Shown here one piece after another: positions 1 to 7,701 of a DNA stretch of 34,424 bases (position 1 is its first letter; each line of letters begins with the position of its first letter). The DNA comes from Ruminococcus sp. GTDB taxonomy: Bacteria > Bacillota > Clostridia > Oscillospirales > Acutalibacteraceae. The notes beneath the pieces are model-generated. The model did not search any database. It had not been told where the DNA came from and worked only from the letters and a program-made list of their open reading frames with translations. The stretch is taken from positions 1-34,424 of the forward strand of contig JAFUOM010000106.1 in the NCBI GenBank assembly GCA_017481885.1, written 5' to 3'. A program made the position numbers and the translations under genes.

Positions 1-1
1 G

Positions 2-1048
2 GTACTGCTTGCAAAACTCTTGCTTGAAAAGCCTGATATTTTGCTTTTGGACGAGCCTACAAACTATCTTGACGAAGAGCACATCGTCTGGCTTAAGCGT
101 TATCTGATTGATTACGAAAACGCTTTTGTCCTCATTTCACACGATATACCGTTCTTAAACGAGGTTGTTAACCTCATCTATCATATGGAAAATCAGGAGC
201 TTAACCGTTACGTTGGCGACTACAACCATTTCCAGGAAGTTTACGCAATGAAAAAATCTCAGCTTGAAGCGGCTTACAAGCGTCAGCAACAGGAGATTTC
301 TGAGCTTAAAGACTTTGTTGCTCGTAACAAAGCGAGAGTATCAACACGAAATATGGCTATGTCACGCCAGAAGCTTCTTGACAAAATGGACGTTATCGAG
401 CTTGCTCAGGAAAAGCCAAAGCCTGAGTTTAACTTCAAAGTCGGCAGAACACCGAGCAAGTTCATTTTTGAAACAAAGGATTTGGTAATCGGCTACGATG
501 AACCGCTGTCAAAACCGCTCGATTTAGTATTTGAGCGTGGTAAAAAGATTGCTTTAGTCGGTGCTAACGGTATCGGTAAAACAACACTTTTAAAGAGTAT
601 CTTAGGTCTTATTCCACCGCTTTCAGGTAAGGTTGACCAGGGCGACAATCTGCTGATTGGCTATTTTGAACAGGAAAGCTCACCTAACAACACTACTACC
701 TGTATCGACGAGCTGTGGCAGGATTTTCCGTCATTCAACCAGTTCGAAGTGCGTGCGGCTTTAGCTAAATGCGGACTTACAACAAAGCACATCGAAAGTC
801 AGGTGCGAGTTCTTTCAGGTGGCGAGCAGGCAAAAGTAAGACTTTGTAAGCTAATAAACAAGGAAACAAACATCTTGCTTTTGGACGAGCCTACAAACCA
901 CCTTGACGTAGATGCTAAAGATGAATTAAAGCGAGCATTAAAAGAGTATAAAGGTTCAATTCTTCTCATTTGCCACGAACCTGAGTTTTATCTCGATGTG
1001 GTAGACGAGGTATGGGACTGCACACAATGGACTACAAAGATTTTTTAA
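2..1048 (+). CDS. ABC-F family ATPase, 5' truncated by the window edge
   Basis: This is a cytosolic ABC-F protein with two ATPase domains and no membrane part; the family acts on ribosomes or in translation-linked antibiotic protection. The reading frame is open to the first base, so the true start lies left of the window; a TTG at 20 is an internal Leu. The visible part begins at the Walker B of the first domain (LLLDEPTNYLD), followed by a charged helical linker. The second domain has Walker A GANGIGKTT near 560, signature LSGGEQ near 811, Walker B LLLDEPTNHLD near 870 and the H-loop His in ICHEP. The C-terminus (EVWDCTQWTTKIF) resembles the usual family ending, so the 3' end looks intact. 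The subgroup could be YkpA/YbiT-like, but I cannot settle that. The next gene starts 36 bp downstream on the same strand. Confidence 0.93.
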   Translation, partial: VLLAKLLLEKPDILLLDEPTNYLDEEHIVWLKRYLIDYENAFVLISHDIPFLNEVVNLIYHMENQELNRYVGDYNHFQEVYAMKKSQLEAAYKRQQQEISELKDFVARNKARVSTRNMAMSRQKLLDKMDVIELAQEKPKPEFNFKVGRTPSKFIFETKDLVIGYDEPLSKPLDLVFERGKKIALVGANGIGKTTLLKSILGLIPPLSGKVDQGDNLLIGYFEQESSPNNTTTCIDELWQDFPSFNQFEVRAALAKCGLTTKHIESQVRVLSGGEQAKVRLCKLINKETNILLLDEPTNHLDVDAKDELKRALKEYKGSILLICHEPEFYLDVVDEVWDCTQWTTKIF

Positions 1049-1084
1049 TCTTTTAGTATATAGTTTTAAAAAAGGAGAGGTATT

Positions 1085-1768
1085 ATGAAAAAATCAAAAA
1101 GTATTTTATGGGGTTTAGTTTTGGTTTTAGCTGGTATTTTACTTGCGGCTAATTCTTTTGACCTTATCGACATCAACATTTTCTTTGACGGTTGGTGGAC
1201 ACTCATTATCATCATCCCTTGCTTTATCGGAATTTTCACCGATAGCGACAAAATGGGCAATATCATCGGTTTTTGTATTGGTGTGTTCCTGCTGTTATGT
1301 TGTCAGAACCTCCTCAGCTTCGACTTGCTGTTAAAATTACTGTTCCCGATAATCATTGTTATTGTCGGTTGTAAGCTGATTTTCGGCTCATTCAAAAGCA
1401 GTAAGAGCCAGAAAGTAATGGAACAGGTTGTTTCAAGTGGCGGTCAGGTAAGAAATGCTACTGCAACATTCTCGGGTCAGGATGTTATCTATGGCCTTGG
1501 CGAAGAATTCACAGGTGCAGAGCTTACTGCTGTTTTTGGCGGAGTTAAGTGCGACCTCAGAAATGCTACTATTAACAGAGATTGTGTGATTAAGTGCAGT
1601 GCAATTTTTGGCGGTATCGACATTTTTGTGCCACAGAATGTTAACGTTAAAGTCAACACAACCTCAATCTTCGGTGGTACATCAAACAAAGCTAACAACA
1701 GCTCAGCAAACACTGTTACAATCTACATCGAAGGTTCTTGCTTGTTCGGAGGAGTTGATATCAAATGA
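1085..1768 (+). CDS. LiaF-like membrane protein (cell-wall stress response type)
   Basis: A 227-residue protein with an N-terminal half of about four hydrophobic segments (roughly residues 5-95), matching the LiaI/LiaF transmembrane region. The soluble C-terminal half contains repeated Phe-Gly-Gly turns (AVFGGVKCDLR, AIFGGIDIFVP, SIFGGTSN, CLFGGVDIK), typical of the cell wall-active antibiotic response domain (LiaF C-terminal). LiaF proteins inhibit the LiaRS envelope-stress two-component system in Bacillus; no LiaRS genes are visible here, so that role is family knowledge only. The start is supported by an AAAGGAGAGG site just upstream of ATG. The stop overlaps the start of the next gene by 4 bp (ATGA), indicating translational coupling. 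Confidence 0.85.
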   Translation: MKKSKSILWGLVLVLAGILLAANSFDLIDINIFFDGWWTLIIIIPCFIGIFTDSDKMGNIIGFCIGVFLLLCCQNLLSFDLLLKLLFPIIIVIVGCKLIFGSFKSSKSQKVMEQVVSSGGQVRNATATFSGQDVIYGLGEEFTGAELTAVFGGVKCDLRNATINRDCVIKCSAIFGGIDIFVPQNVNVKVNTTSIFGGTSNKANNSSANTVTIYIEGSCLFGGVDIK

Positions 1769-2580
1769 CAGAAACTCAGAAGATAATCAAGTATTTTGCC
1801 CTCGTACTGGCGATTTTCCTTATAGTTGCGATTTTCGGCGGAATTCTGACCTGCTTGTCATTCATCTCTGTTGTGTTCACAGACAAAGACACAGTTAAAG
1901 TAACCGAGATTTCCGATTACACAGTCACTGATGTTGACAGACTCTACATAGATTTACAAGCCGCTGACCTCGAGATTAATAGCGGCGATAGCTTTAAACT
2001 GCAGAGTAATCACGAGTATATAAAAATTGAGGAATCCTCAGATTCTCTCAGTATTAAAGAAACAAAGCGTCCGTGGAAATTAAACGACAGAGGCTACAAA
2101 GTAGTGCTCACAATCCCAAATAACAAAGTTTTTGATAGCGTTACAATCTCAACAGGAGCGGGTCAGCTCAATCTCAGCGATATTAACGCAGAAGCGTTAA
2201 AACTCAGCCTTGGTGCCGGAGAGGTTACTTTGAGAAATGTTACTACAACCGACAAAACTGAGTTCGACGGTGGAGCAGGGGAGATAACTATCACTGACTG
2301 TTCTTTTGTTGACCTTGATATGGATATCGGTGTAGGTGAGTGCGATTTCACAGCATTCGTGCTTGGTGACAGCGATTTCGACTGTGGTGTCGGCGAGGTT
2401 AATTTCAACTTTATCCGCTCAGCTGGTTGCGACTATACCTTGTCAATTGATAAAGGCTTAGGCGAAGTTAAAGTTGACGATAAAGCTGTAAAAGACGGCG
2501 AAACCATTGGCTTTGGCGAAAACGAAATTGACATCCACTGCGGTGTTGGCGAAGTTGACGTCGAGTTTATTGACAGATAA
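1765..2580 (+). CDS. DUF4097-like membrane-anchored repeat protein (putative adhesin / beta-solenoid)
   Basis: A 271-residue protein with one N-terminal transmembrane segment (about residues 10-37) and an extracytoplasmic domain resembling the DUF4097 putative adhesin family. The visible hallmark is a G-x-G-E/Q turn repeated eight times, at about residues 131, 150, 170, 189, 208, 231, 249 and 260, mostly 18-23 residues apart, with alternating hydrophobic residues after each turn. This pattern suggests a right-handed beta-solenoid. It is translationally coupled to the LiaF-like gene, and such pairs are usually part of envelope stress modules. Function is unknown beyond that. Transcription probably ends at the strong hairpin at 2602-2634. 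Confidence 0.8.
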   Translation: MTETQKIIKYFALVLAIFLIVAIFGGILTCLSFISVVFTDKDTVKVTEISDYTVTDVDRLYIDLQAADLEINSGDSFKLQSNHEYIKIEESSDSLSIKETKRPWKLNDRGYKVVLTIPNNKVFDSVTISTGAGQLNLSDINAEALKLSLGAGEVTLRNVTTTDKTEFDGGAGEITITDCSFVDLDMDIGVGECDFTAFVLGDSDFDCGVGEVNFNFIRSAGCDYTLSIDKGLGEVKVDDKAVKDGETIGFGENEIDIHCGVGEVDVEFIDR

Positions 2581-2601
2581 AACTTAATATCTTAGCTAAT
2601 C

Positions 2602-2634
2602 AAAGGGGATGTCTCGTATCGAGACATCCCCTTT
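2602..2634. terminator. Bidirectional hairpin between convergent genes (part of repeat element copy 1)
   Basis: A perfect 15-bp stem (AAAGGGGATGTCTCG against its complement) with a 3-nt loop lies between the + strand DUF4097-like gene and the - strand membrane protein. The A/T ends give short U-tracts in both directions. It is also the first hairpin of the dispersed element described at 2602-2710. Confidence 0.65.
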
Positions 2635-2710
2635 GTGCTAAATTATAGTTTAGGTGAGCAATCCAACGTAAATAAACCACAAATTGTAGGGGCAATTCAC
2701 GAATTGCCCG
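2602..2710 (+). repeat. Dispersed intergenic element, copy 1 (hairpin + AT box + second hairpin)
   Basis: Three parts are visible: a GGGG-stem hairpin (2602-2634), a box CTAAATTATAGTTTAG starting at 2638, and a second hairpin GGGCAATTC-AC-GAATTGCCC at 2690-2709 preceded by AAATTGTAG. Related parts recur at 4631-4729, 6966-6996 and, inverted, at 25425-25517. All copies lie between genes. Confidence 0.7.
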
Positions 2711-2726
2711 AAACGTTGCGAAAAAC

Positions 2727-3110
2727 CTATGTTTTATCTGTGTAACACTTGATAACAACCAGCTCAATCACCATCAACAAAGTTATCAGTACACTTAATA
2801 ACGTTATGTAAAACAAAGAGTGCCAAACAGAAAGAATTACCGCAATGAAAAGTAACACTTTCACTATTATCAGCAGTACCCAAGTTTCCCAAAAGCAGTA
2901 GATTAATAGTACTATAAATATCGCACAGCATAAAACAGCGGTAATCAATGGCGAAAACATTGCGTAAAAATACGGCAGTGTGTCAAAATACGAGGTATAT
3001 CGGGTTATAGTGCCCTCAGCAGTGGCGAAATTCATTTTAACACCAAACGGCAAAGCTTCCAGTATCAGCGTAATTATGGGCGCAATCAGCAACAACACTC
3101 GCTTTTTCAT
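2727..3110 (-). CDS. Small integral membrane protein, unknown function
   Basis: I do not recognise a family. From the start chosen here it has 127 residues with about four hydrophobic segments (near residues 4-20, 45-70, 75-95 and 100-120) and a short charged tail, so it is almost certainly an inner-membrane protein. I chose ATG at 3110 (MKKRVLLL) rather than the TTG at 3125 because a GAGG lies 8 nt upstream and the upstream anti-sigma-like gene stops one base before it (TAA-T-ATG). That spacing means it is the third gene of the sigma factor operon, probably translationally coupled. It may be an accessory or target of that stress response, which is inference from position. Confidence 0.7.
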   Translation of the reverse strand: MKKRVLLLIAPIITLILEALPFGVKMNFATAEGTITRYTSYFDTLPYFYAMFSPLITAVLCCAIFIVLLIYCFWETWVLLIIVKVLLFIAVILSVWHSLFYITLLSVLITLLMVIELVVIKCYTDKT

Positions 3111-3111
3111 A

Positions 3112-3987
3112 TTAATCATCCTCAAATTCTATTTGTTTGAAAAGGTCATATATCTTGTAACTTTCGTCCTCTCTCACTTCAACAAGCTCAGCGTTACCGA
3201 TGATATAGCCTTTTTCTTCATCTTTTGGAACTCTTATGAAGCTCTCAACTTTTTTGCCGTTTTCGTCATAATAAACCGCCATTTTTGAGCTCACCCAGTC
3301 TGTGTTTGAAACAAAATCTTTGCTTGTGTTGATGTATCTGTTTTCGGATAAATCATACGCATCAAATGCCAGAGCGTCACTTTTTTCAATATCAGTCATT
3401 TCATTTCGGACAAAGTTGAGGTTTTTGTAACTGATGTCAGCACCAGTCTGCGACATATTCTCAGAGGAAACCAGCAGAGCATTTTCGCCATATTCATCAA
3501 TCTGAATCAATGTTGTGCTGTCGCCCTGATTAAATGAAGGTAGACCCATTTTTTTAAGGCTGTAGCTCGATTCAATGTAGTCATAATCATATTTGTAAAA
3601 CTCAAAAATTCCGTCTTGAGTTGTGAATATTACCCTCATTTCATTTGCGTGGCGAATTTCAATCGGATTTGCACCGAGGTTATTACTCAAAGAATTTGGA
3701 TTAATCCCGACGTCTGAGTTAAGCTCTACATCAAAGCTTGACCTGCATAGCGACGAAAGCTCCAGTATATTAAATTCGTATTCCAATGACAGTCCGCTTG
3801 ACCCTGCGTACATAAACCTGCCAAATAAACTCATACCGCCAAACAATGCCGCAGGGATAAGCGTAATTATCAGCACCGCTGCAATAATGCTCTTATAAGC
3901 AGAGGTTCGTGGTTTTGTATTTTTCGCTTTAAATATCAATTCATCGTCAATCAATCCGATAGCGTCAATTAACTTATCTTTATTCAC
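3112..3987 (-). CDS. Probable membrane-bound anti-sigma factor
   Basis: A 291-residue protein with a short cytoplasmic N-terminus (about 30 residues), one transmembrane segment (about residues 33-52) and a large, mostly polar extracytoplasmic domain. This is the layout of regulators that hold an ECF sigma factor at the membrane. It overlaps the end of the upstream sigma gene by 8 bp. The sequence has no zinc-binding anti-sigma His-Cys-Cys motif that I can see, and the outer domain is not one I recognise. The anti-sigma role therefore rests on topology and genetic coupling. An alternative is a sensor lipoprotein-like protein of unknown role. Confidence 0.65.
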   Translation of the reverse strand: MNKDKLIDAIGLIDDELIFKAKNTKPRTSAYKSIIAAVLIITLIPAALFGGMSLFGRFMYAGSSGLSLEYEFNILELSSLCRSSFDVELNSDVGINPNSLSNNLGANPIEIRHANEMRVIFTTQDGIFEFYKYDYDYIESSYSLKKMGLPSFNQGDSTTLIQIDEYGENALLVSSENMSQTGADISYKNLNFVRNEMTDIEKSDALAFDAYDLSENRYINTSKDFVSNTDWVSSKMAVYYDENGKKVESFIRVPKDEEKGYIIGNAELVEVREDESYKIYDLFKQIEFEDD

Positions 3988-4540
3988 TGAACACGCCCTC
4001 CTTTACAAGATGTTGTTTTAACTCTTTTCGACTGCGGTGCAGGGTAGTTTTTACTTTGCTTTCTGAAAACTTGAATTGCTTGCTGATATCTTTGATTGAG
4101 TCGCCGTAAAAATAACGGCAGATAAATATGTTTCTTTCATCATTTGAGCGTTTTTTCAGAAACTTTTCAATAATATTCTTTAGCTCTTCAACTTCAATTG
4201 AGTCGTACACTTCGCTTTTGTCGCTGATACATTCGCTCAATTCATCAAAGCAAACACTGTCATTACTCAAACGCTTTTTTGCGGTGTTGTTTCTCAGCTT
4301 GTTGATGCTCAATCGCCTTGTGATTTTTGCAAGAAAAGCCGAAAAGATATTCGGTCTGTGTGGAGGAATAGCGTTCCACGTTTCAATGTATGTATCGTTT
4401 TCACATTCGCTTGAGTCTTCAAAGCTCCTGAGAATGTTAAAAGCGATTTTGTAGCAGTATTTTCCGTACTTTTGCTTAGTGTACATAACAGCGTCCTGAT
4501 TACGCTCAAAGTACATATCAATGATTTTTCTGTCGTCCAT
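3980..4540 (-). CDS. RNA polymerase sigma factor, ECF (sigma-70 family)
   Basis: A 186-residue protein of the usual ECF size. Region 2 occupies about residues 10-80 (NQDAVMYTKQKYGKYCYKIA through TRRLSINKLRN) and region 4 about residues 110-175, with a helix-turn-helix ending in DISKQFKFSESKVKTTLHRS. It directs RNA polymerase to stress-type promoters. The start ATG at 4540 has a GAGGGGC site just upstream. The next gene overlaps and is membrane-anchored, a typical sigma/anti-sigma pair. A sequence resembling ECF promoters (TGTAAC-N17-CGAC) lies upstream at 4591-4617, consistent with autoregulation. The regulon is unknown. Confidence 0.88.
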   Translation of the reverse strand: MDDRKIIDMYFERNQDAVMYTKQKYGKYCYKIAFNILRSFEDSSECENDTYIETWNAIPPHRPNIFSAFLAKITRRLSINKLRNNTAKKRLSNDSVCFDELSECISDKSEVYDSIEVEELKNIIEKFLKKRSNDERNIFICRYFYGDSIKDISKQFKFSESKVKTTLHRSRKELKQHLVKEGVFSE

Positions 4541-4590
4541 ATTGCCCCTCGTAAATCTATATGTTTATGTATTTAGCTTACACTATATAT

Positions 4591-4617
4591 GTCGCAAAAT
4601 AATTCCGAAAAGTTACA
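4591..4617 (-). promoter_or_regulatory. Candidate ECF-type autoregulatory promoter
   Basis: On the - strand TGTAAC (4617-4612) is followed after 17 bp by CGAC (4594-4591), about 50 bp before the sigma factor start. This resembles TGAAAC/CGTC promoters used by Bacillus ECF sigma factors. The match is by eye and based on a single site. Confidence 0.4.
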
Positions 4618-4630
4618 TAAAATGAAAAAA

Positions 4631-4729
4631 GGTTGTCTTACTAATATAAGAATAGTAAGACAACCCATTGTGCGGTAAATTATAGTATAGTTGAGTACAT
4701 CGATTCGTAGGGGATGGAGTCCCATTCCA
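4631..4729 (+). repeat. Dispersed intergenic element, copy 2
   Basis: It contains a 13-bp stem (GGTTGTCTTACTA, 4631-4643, with its complement at 4653-4665), then GGTAAATTATAGTATAGTTGAG-type sequence starting near 4674, then GTAGGGGATGGAGTCCC at 4707. The order of parts matches copy 1 at 2602-2710, though the hairpin stem sequence differs. The hairpin could also terminate transcription of the - strand lipoprotein gene, since a T-run follows on that strand (4625-4630 reads as U). Confidence 0.65.
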
Positions 4730-4761
4730 ATACATTACTAAAGATGTACTTTTTTACCTTA

Positions 4762-5850
4762 TCATGTAAGTGCTATATTGTCTGAAAACTCATACGGATT
4801 ATCTAAGATATATAAATCATATTTCAACTGGCAGGAGAAGCTATAATCATCTTTATACCAAATTGATACAGTGTTGAATGTTGCGCTTTCTTGTGAATTA
4901 TTTTTATTATCAAAGTACCAATAAATTGAATTCGAATTTTCATCAACATCACCAGTGGAGATAGAAGTGCCCGGATATGATGAGTAATACATGTAAGGTA
5001 TTGTATCAGATATTGCTTTAAACTCATTGCCTGACGTATTACCTGACGCATTTGATGGAACAGGATAAAAACTTATTAATTGTTCATCACTATTATCGTT
5101 TATGGTGTTATGGGATATTTTAAAACCATTAATATCATCTTTTTTAGAGATTATTTTTGCTTCTGTATATAATCCCCACTTTTGATTATTTTCAACGTGA
5201 AACAAATCATTATATACCGTCAGATAAAAATCTTTATAATTATAAACATCTAATACCTTACCAAAAATATCCTCCGTAGAGTAAAACTCAGCATAATTAT
5301 TGAATTCGTATTCACTGCGAAAATTCTCCATTGCTGACAAGAGAATGTTAGCTTCATCATCATTAAATGCATCATTATTATCAGAGAAATATCTCAAAAA
5401 AGTATAATGATTGCTAATGTTGTCAAAAGCTATTGCTTTTATCATCTTATTATCATCAGAACATATCTTATCCATTTGTAAATATAGTCCATTATCTATA
5501 GATTTAATGTGATTTACAATTTGTTTGTATTGAAAACTTCCATAAAAAACGATAGTCTTTTTTGATATAATTTTTGTTAGTAACTCATTAACTTTGTTTT
5601 GCTCGTCCTCTAATAAATTTTTATAATAATCAAAGCTAATCAGAATACTATCAATAGATTCGTCTGTTGATTGTTTTTCTAGGTCAGTGATATTATCACA
5701 TTTAGAAAAATTTATCTCAGTGTTTTTTGAAATTTCACTTGTATCATCAAAACATTGTTTATGAGTATCTTGATAAATCAACACTTCATCACTACAAGAA
5801 GCGAGAAATACTATCATTAACAATAGATAACCTATAAGTAGCTTTTTCAT
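4762..5850 (-). CDS. Predicted lipoprotein, unknown function
   Basis: A 362-residue protein with a clear lipoprotein signal: basic start MKKLL, hydrophobic core and lipobox LASC with Cys19. The mature protein is rich in Asp, Asn and Ser, has no further membrane segments and shows no family motif I recognise. It should be anchored to the outer face of the membrane. ATG at 5850 is supported by an AAAGGAG site. A promoter-like pair lies just upstream at 5880-5907. It lies downstream of the XRE regulator gene, 65 bp away on the same strand, so the two may form a unit, but the local promoter suggests separate expression too. The gene looks AT-richer than the V-ATPase genes nearby. Confidence 0.75.
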   Translation of the reverse strand: MKKLLIGYLLLMIVFLASCSDEVLIYQDTHKQCFDDTSEISKNTEINFSKCDNITDLEKQSTDESIDSILISFDYYKNLLEDEQNKVNELLTKIISKKTIVFYGSFQYKQIVNHIKSIDNGLYLQMDKICSDDNKMIKAIAFDNISNHYTFLRYFSDNNDAFNDDEANILLSAMENFRSEYEFNNYAEFYSTEDIFGKVLDVYNYKDFYLTVYNDLFHVENNQKWGLYTEAKIISKKDDINGFKISHNTINDNSDEQLISFYPVPSNASGNTSGNEFKAISDTIPYMYYSSYPGTSISTGDVDENSNSIYWYFDNKNNSQESATFNTVSIWYKDDYSFSCQLKYDLYILDNPYEFSDNIALT

Positions 5851-5879
5851 AACTATCTCCTTTTATAACACTATAATTT

Positions 5880-5907
5880 ATTATAAAAATGATTTCTCTA
5901 TTAGCAA
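5880..5907 (-). promoter_or_regulatory. Candidate sigma-A promoter for the lipoprotein gene
   Basis: TTGCTA (5907-5902) and TATAAT (5885-5880) are spaced by 16 bp on the - strand, about 30 bp before the lipoprotein start codon. Confidence 0.5.
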
Positions 5908-5915
5908 AAGTTAGT

Positions 5916-6833
5916 TCAGTTTAATGTTAGCTGTTTGCTTTTTTTGAGGAGCTTAATATATTCAACTATTAGAATTAGGTAGATGATAATGCTTAATCCT
6001 AAAGCGTATGTAAAGTACGGAAACCCAAACCCAGACGATACGCTGCTTTGATTTGCCATAGTTTGCAAACCAATAGTAACAGTGTATGGTCCATTATGAA
6101 AATATTGATAATAAAAATATTTGAAAAATACAACAACTGCTATGAATAGCAAGGTGAAAATAATAAACAGAAGCATGAACAATTTTGATGTTTTATTGTT
6201 AGTAGAAACGCCGTGCTCTTTGAGTTTGCGTTTTTGTAATGTAAGAGCAACCTTGTATGCAACCGCTAACGCTAGAACCAAGAATATATCATATTTGACA
6301 TCTGCTATGTAGAGTAACGGTATGATAGAAAGGATAGCGATTCCGCTGAAAACAATGTCGTTTCTCAAGTATAGCGGATTGTAGATTTTACTATCTCTGT
6401 ATGCTATGTTGTACGAAATTTCAACAAACGTTAATATTCCCAAGCCGATGATTAACAAAACCATTCCTGCTGTGTTAAGCGGTTTTTCAGAGTTGTTGTT
6501 GAATATGCATCCGAGCAGCACAACGAATACAGAAAGTAACATTGAGAGTTTATAGCTAAGACTAAGCCATAGTTTTTCTGTTGGGTATTTTTCTGTGTTA
6601 GCGGTGTTGTCGCTAGTGTCATCACTCTTGTCTTCATATATTCCGTATAGCTCGTTGAGTGACATCTGCAAGCATTGTGCTATTTCGGGTATCAAGATTG
6701 CATCAGGCATCTGGTTACTACTTTCCCAACGTGAAACCGTCTTGTCTGATATTGACAGCATATCCGCAAGCTCTTTTTGAGTAAGTCCGAGTTCTTTACG
6801 TCTGAGTTTTATGCGTTCGTTTAGTGTACTCAT
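5916..6833 (-). CDS. XRE-family transcriptional regulator with C-terminal membrane domain
   Basis: A 305-residue protein. The N-terminal helix-turn-helix (about residues 5-62; LTQKELADMLSISDKTVSRWE) is a classic Xre/Cro DNA-binding domain. Residues about 90-300 contain several hydrophobic segments (five or six), so the regulator is anchored in the membrane. Such fusions are common in gut Firmicutes and may sense envelope or membrane conditions; the ligand is unknown. I chose ATG at 6833 over the upstream in-frame ATG at 6869 because AAAGGAG sits at the right distance and the promoter at 6861-6889 would overlap the longer version. The downstream neighbour is the lipoprotein gene. Confidence 0.82.
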   Translation of the reverse strand: MSTLNERIKLRRKELGLTQKELADMLSISDKTVSRWESSNQMPDAILIPEIAQCLQMSLNELYGIYEDKSDDTSDNTANTEKYPTEKLWLSLSYKLSMLLSVFVVLLGCIFNNNSEKPLNTAGMVLLIIGLGILTFVEISYNIAYRDSKIYNPLYLRNDIVFSGIAILSIIPLLYIADVKYDIFLVLALAVAYKVALTLQKRKLKEHGVSTNNKTSKLFMLLFIIFTLLFIAVVVFFKYFYYQYFHNGPYTVTIGLQTMANQSSVSSGFGFPYFTYALGLSIIIYLILIVEYIKLLKKSKQLTLN

Positions 6834-6860
6834 ATTTTTCTCCTTTGGTTTTCTGTATAT

Positions 6861-6889
6861 ATAATACAATCAGACACCCAAAAAGTAAA
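6861..6889 (-). promoter_or_regulatory. Candidate sigma-A promoter for the XRE regulator
   Basis: TTTACT (6889-6884), a 17-bp spacer and TATTAT (6866-6861) on the - strand, ending about 28 bp before the chosen ATG. The longer ORF start at 6869 would lie inside this promoter, which supports the start at 6833. Confidence 0.5.
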
Positions 6890-6965
6890 CATCGAGCTCG
6901 TTGAATGTATTCTCGAAAAGTGAGAATTGGCTTAAATACTTATTTTTGTTACGCAAAACGTAGAT

Positions 6966-6996
6966 GCTAAATTGTAGGGGCGACCATTGGTCGTCC
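6966..6996 (+). repeat. Dispersed intergenic element, partial copy 3 (second hairpin only)
   Basis: CTAAATTGTAGGGG is followed by a near-perfect inverted repeat, GGGCGACCA (6978-6986) and TGGTCGTCC (6988-6996). The AAATTGTAGGGGC start matches the second hairpin of copy 1 at 2682-2693. No GGGG-stem first hairpin is present here. Apart from this element and the hairpin at 7065, the stretch 6890-7149 shows nothing else I can name. Confidence 0.55.
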
Positions 6997-7064
6997 GCTG
7001 TGCGAAGTATAAAACATACCCGCAAATCAAAAATTTACACATTAATAAAAATATTTTATGCAGA

Positions 7065-7088
7065 AAATTGCATATAAGTATGCAATTT
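7065..7088 (+). promoter_or_regulatory. Inverted repeat upstream of the orphan winged-helix gene
   Basis: AAATTGCATA (7065-7074) and TATGCAATTT (7079-7088) form a 10-bp perfect dyad with a 4-nt centre, about 60 bp before the ATG at 7150. A short T-run follows. It may be an operator for the gene product or a leader hairpin; the sequence alone does not decide. Confidence 0.4.
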
Positions 7089-7149
7089 TTACGCCTTTTT
7101 TCGGTATAGGTGAGAGGGTGCTCTCAAGTTACAGAAAAGAGGGAACTAT

Positions 7150-7641
7150 ATGAGAAATAGCGGATTCATCAAATTGGATAGAAGGATTGCCGATAGTCGC
7201 TGGTTTAAGAACATCAATACGTGCCACTTGTTTATATATTTGCTTTTAAGAGCAAATTATGAAGAGGGCGTGTTTGAGATGCACAACATAAAACGAGGAC
7301 AGCTTGTAACAAGTTTAAAACAGCTGAGTGATGACACGGGTTTATCTTTTCAACAAGTACGCACAGCTCTGAAACACCTGAAATCAACACACGACATAAC
7401 AAGCGAAACAACCACGAAATATACGATTATTACAGTAAAAGACTACGAAAAGTACGCAGCGTCAACACACACTTTAACAAACAAGCAACATGCACATAAC
7501 AAGGTAGCAACAAACAATCAACAACAATATAATAAGAATAATAAGAAAAAGAAGAATAATAAGGGAATAAATAATTATCCTTATGAAACTGATGAGGAAT
7601 ATTTTACTGTGTTTAATAGTAAGTCCAAATTTAAAGACTGA
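7150..7641 (+). CDS. Winged-helix replication-initiator-like protein (phage/plasmid type), lone gene
   Basis: A 163-residue protein. Residues 1-100 resemble the N-terminal winged helix of phage or plasmid replisome organisers (WFKNINTCHLFIYLLLRANY; LKQLSDDTGLSFQQVRTALKHL; YTIITVKDYEKY). The remainder is a low-complexity Asn/Lys-rich linker and a short acidic tail. Full-length relatives usually continue into a DnaD-like or other C-terminal domain, which is missing here, so it may be a truncated remnant. ATG has a GAGGGAAC site upstream. No integrase or other mobile-element gene lies nearby, but it sits beside a tRNA cluster, a common integration site. The function in this genome is unknown. 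Confidence 0.7.
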   Translation: MRNSGFIKLDRRIADSRWFKNINTCHLFIYLLLRANYEEGVFEMHNIKRGQLVTSLKQLSDDTGLSFQQVRTALKHLKSTHDITSETTTKYTIITVKDYEKYAASTHTLTNKQHAHNKVATNNQQQYNKNNKKKKNNKGINNYPYETDEEYFTVFNSKSKFKD

Positions 7642-7658
7642 TAGATAGAGGATAGGTT

Positions 7659-7699
7659 TTTTTGCAAAACAAAAACCGCTCGGATTACTCCAAGCGGTT
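7659..7699 (-). terminator. Rho-independent terminator of the tRNA operon
   Basis: On the - strand AACCGCTTGGA, a 4-nt loop and TCCGAGCGGTT form an 11-bp stem (7699-7674, one G-T pair), followed by a U-rich tract (TTTGTTTTGC) just downstream of tRNA-Lys. Confidence 0.8.
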
Positions 7700-7701
7700 A
7701 A

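Noticed and set aside
1066-1266. Short - strand open frame opposite the LiaF-like start
   Set aside because: No ribosome binding site and it runs over a well-supported gene on the + strand.
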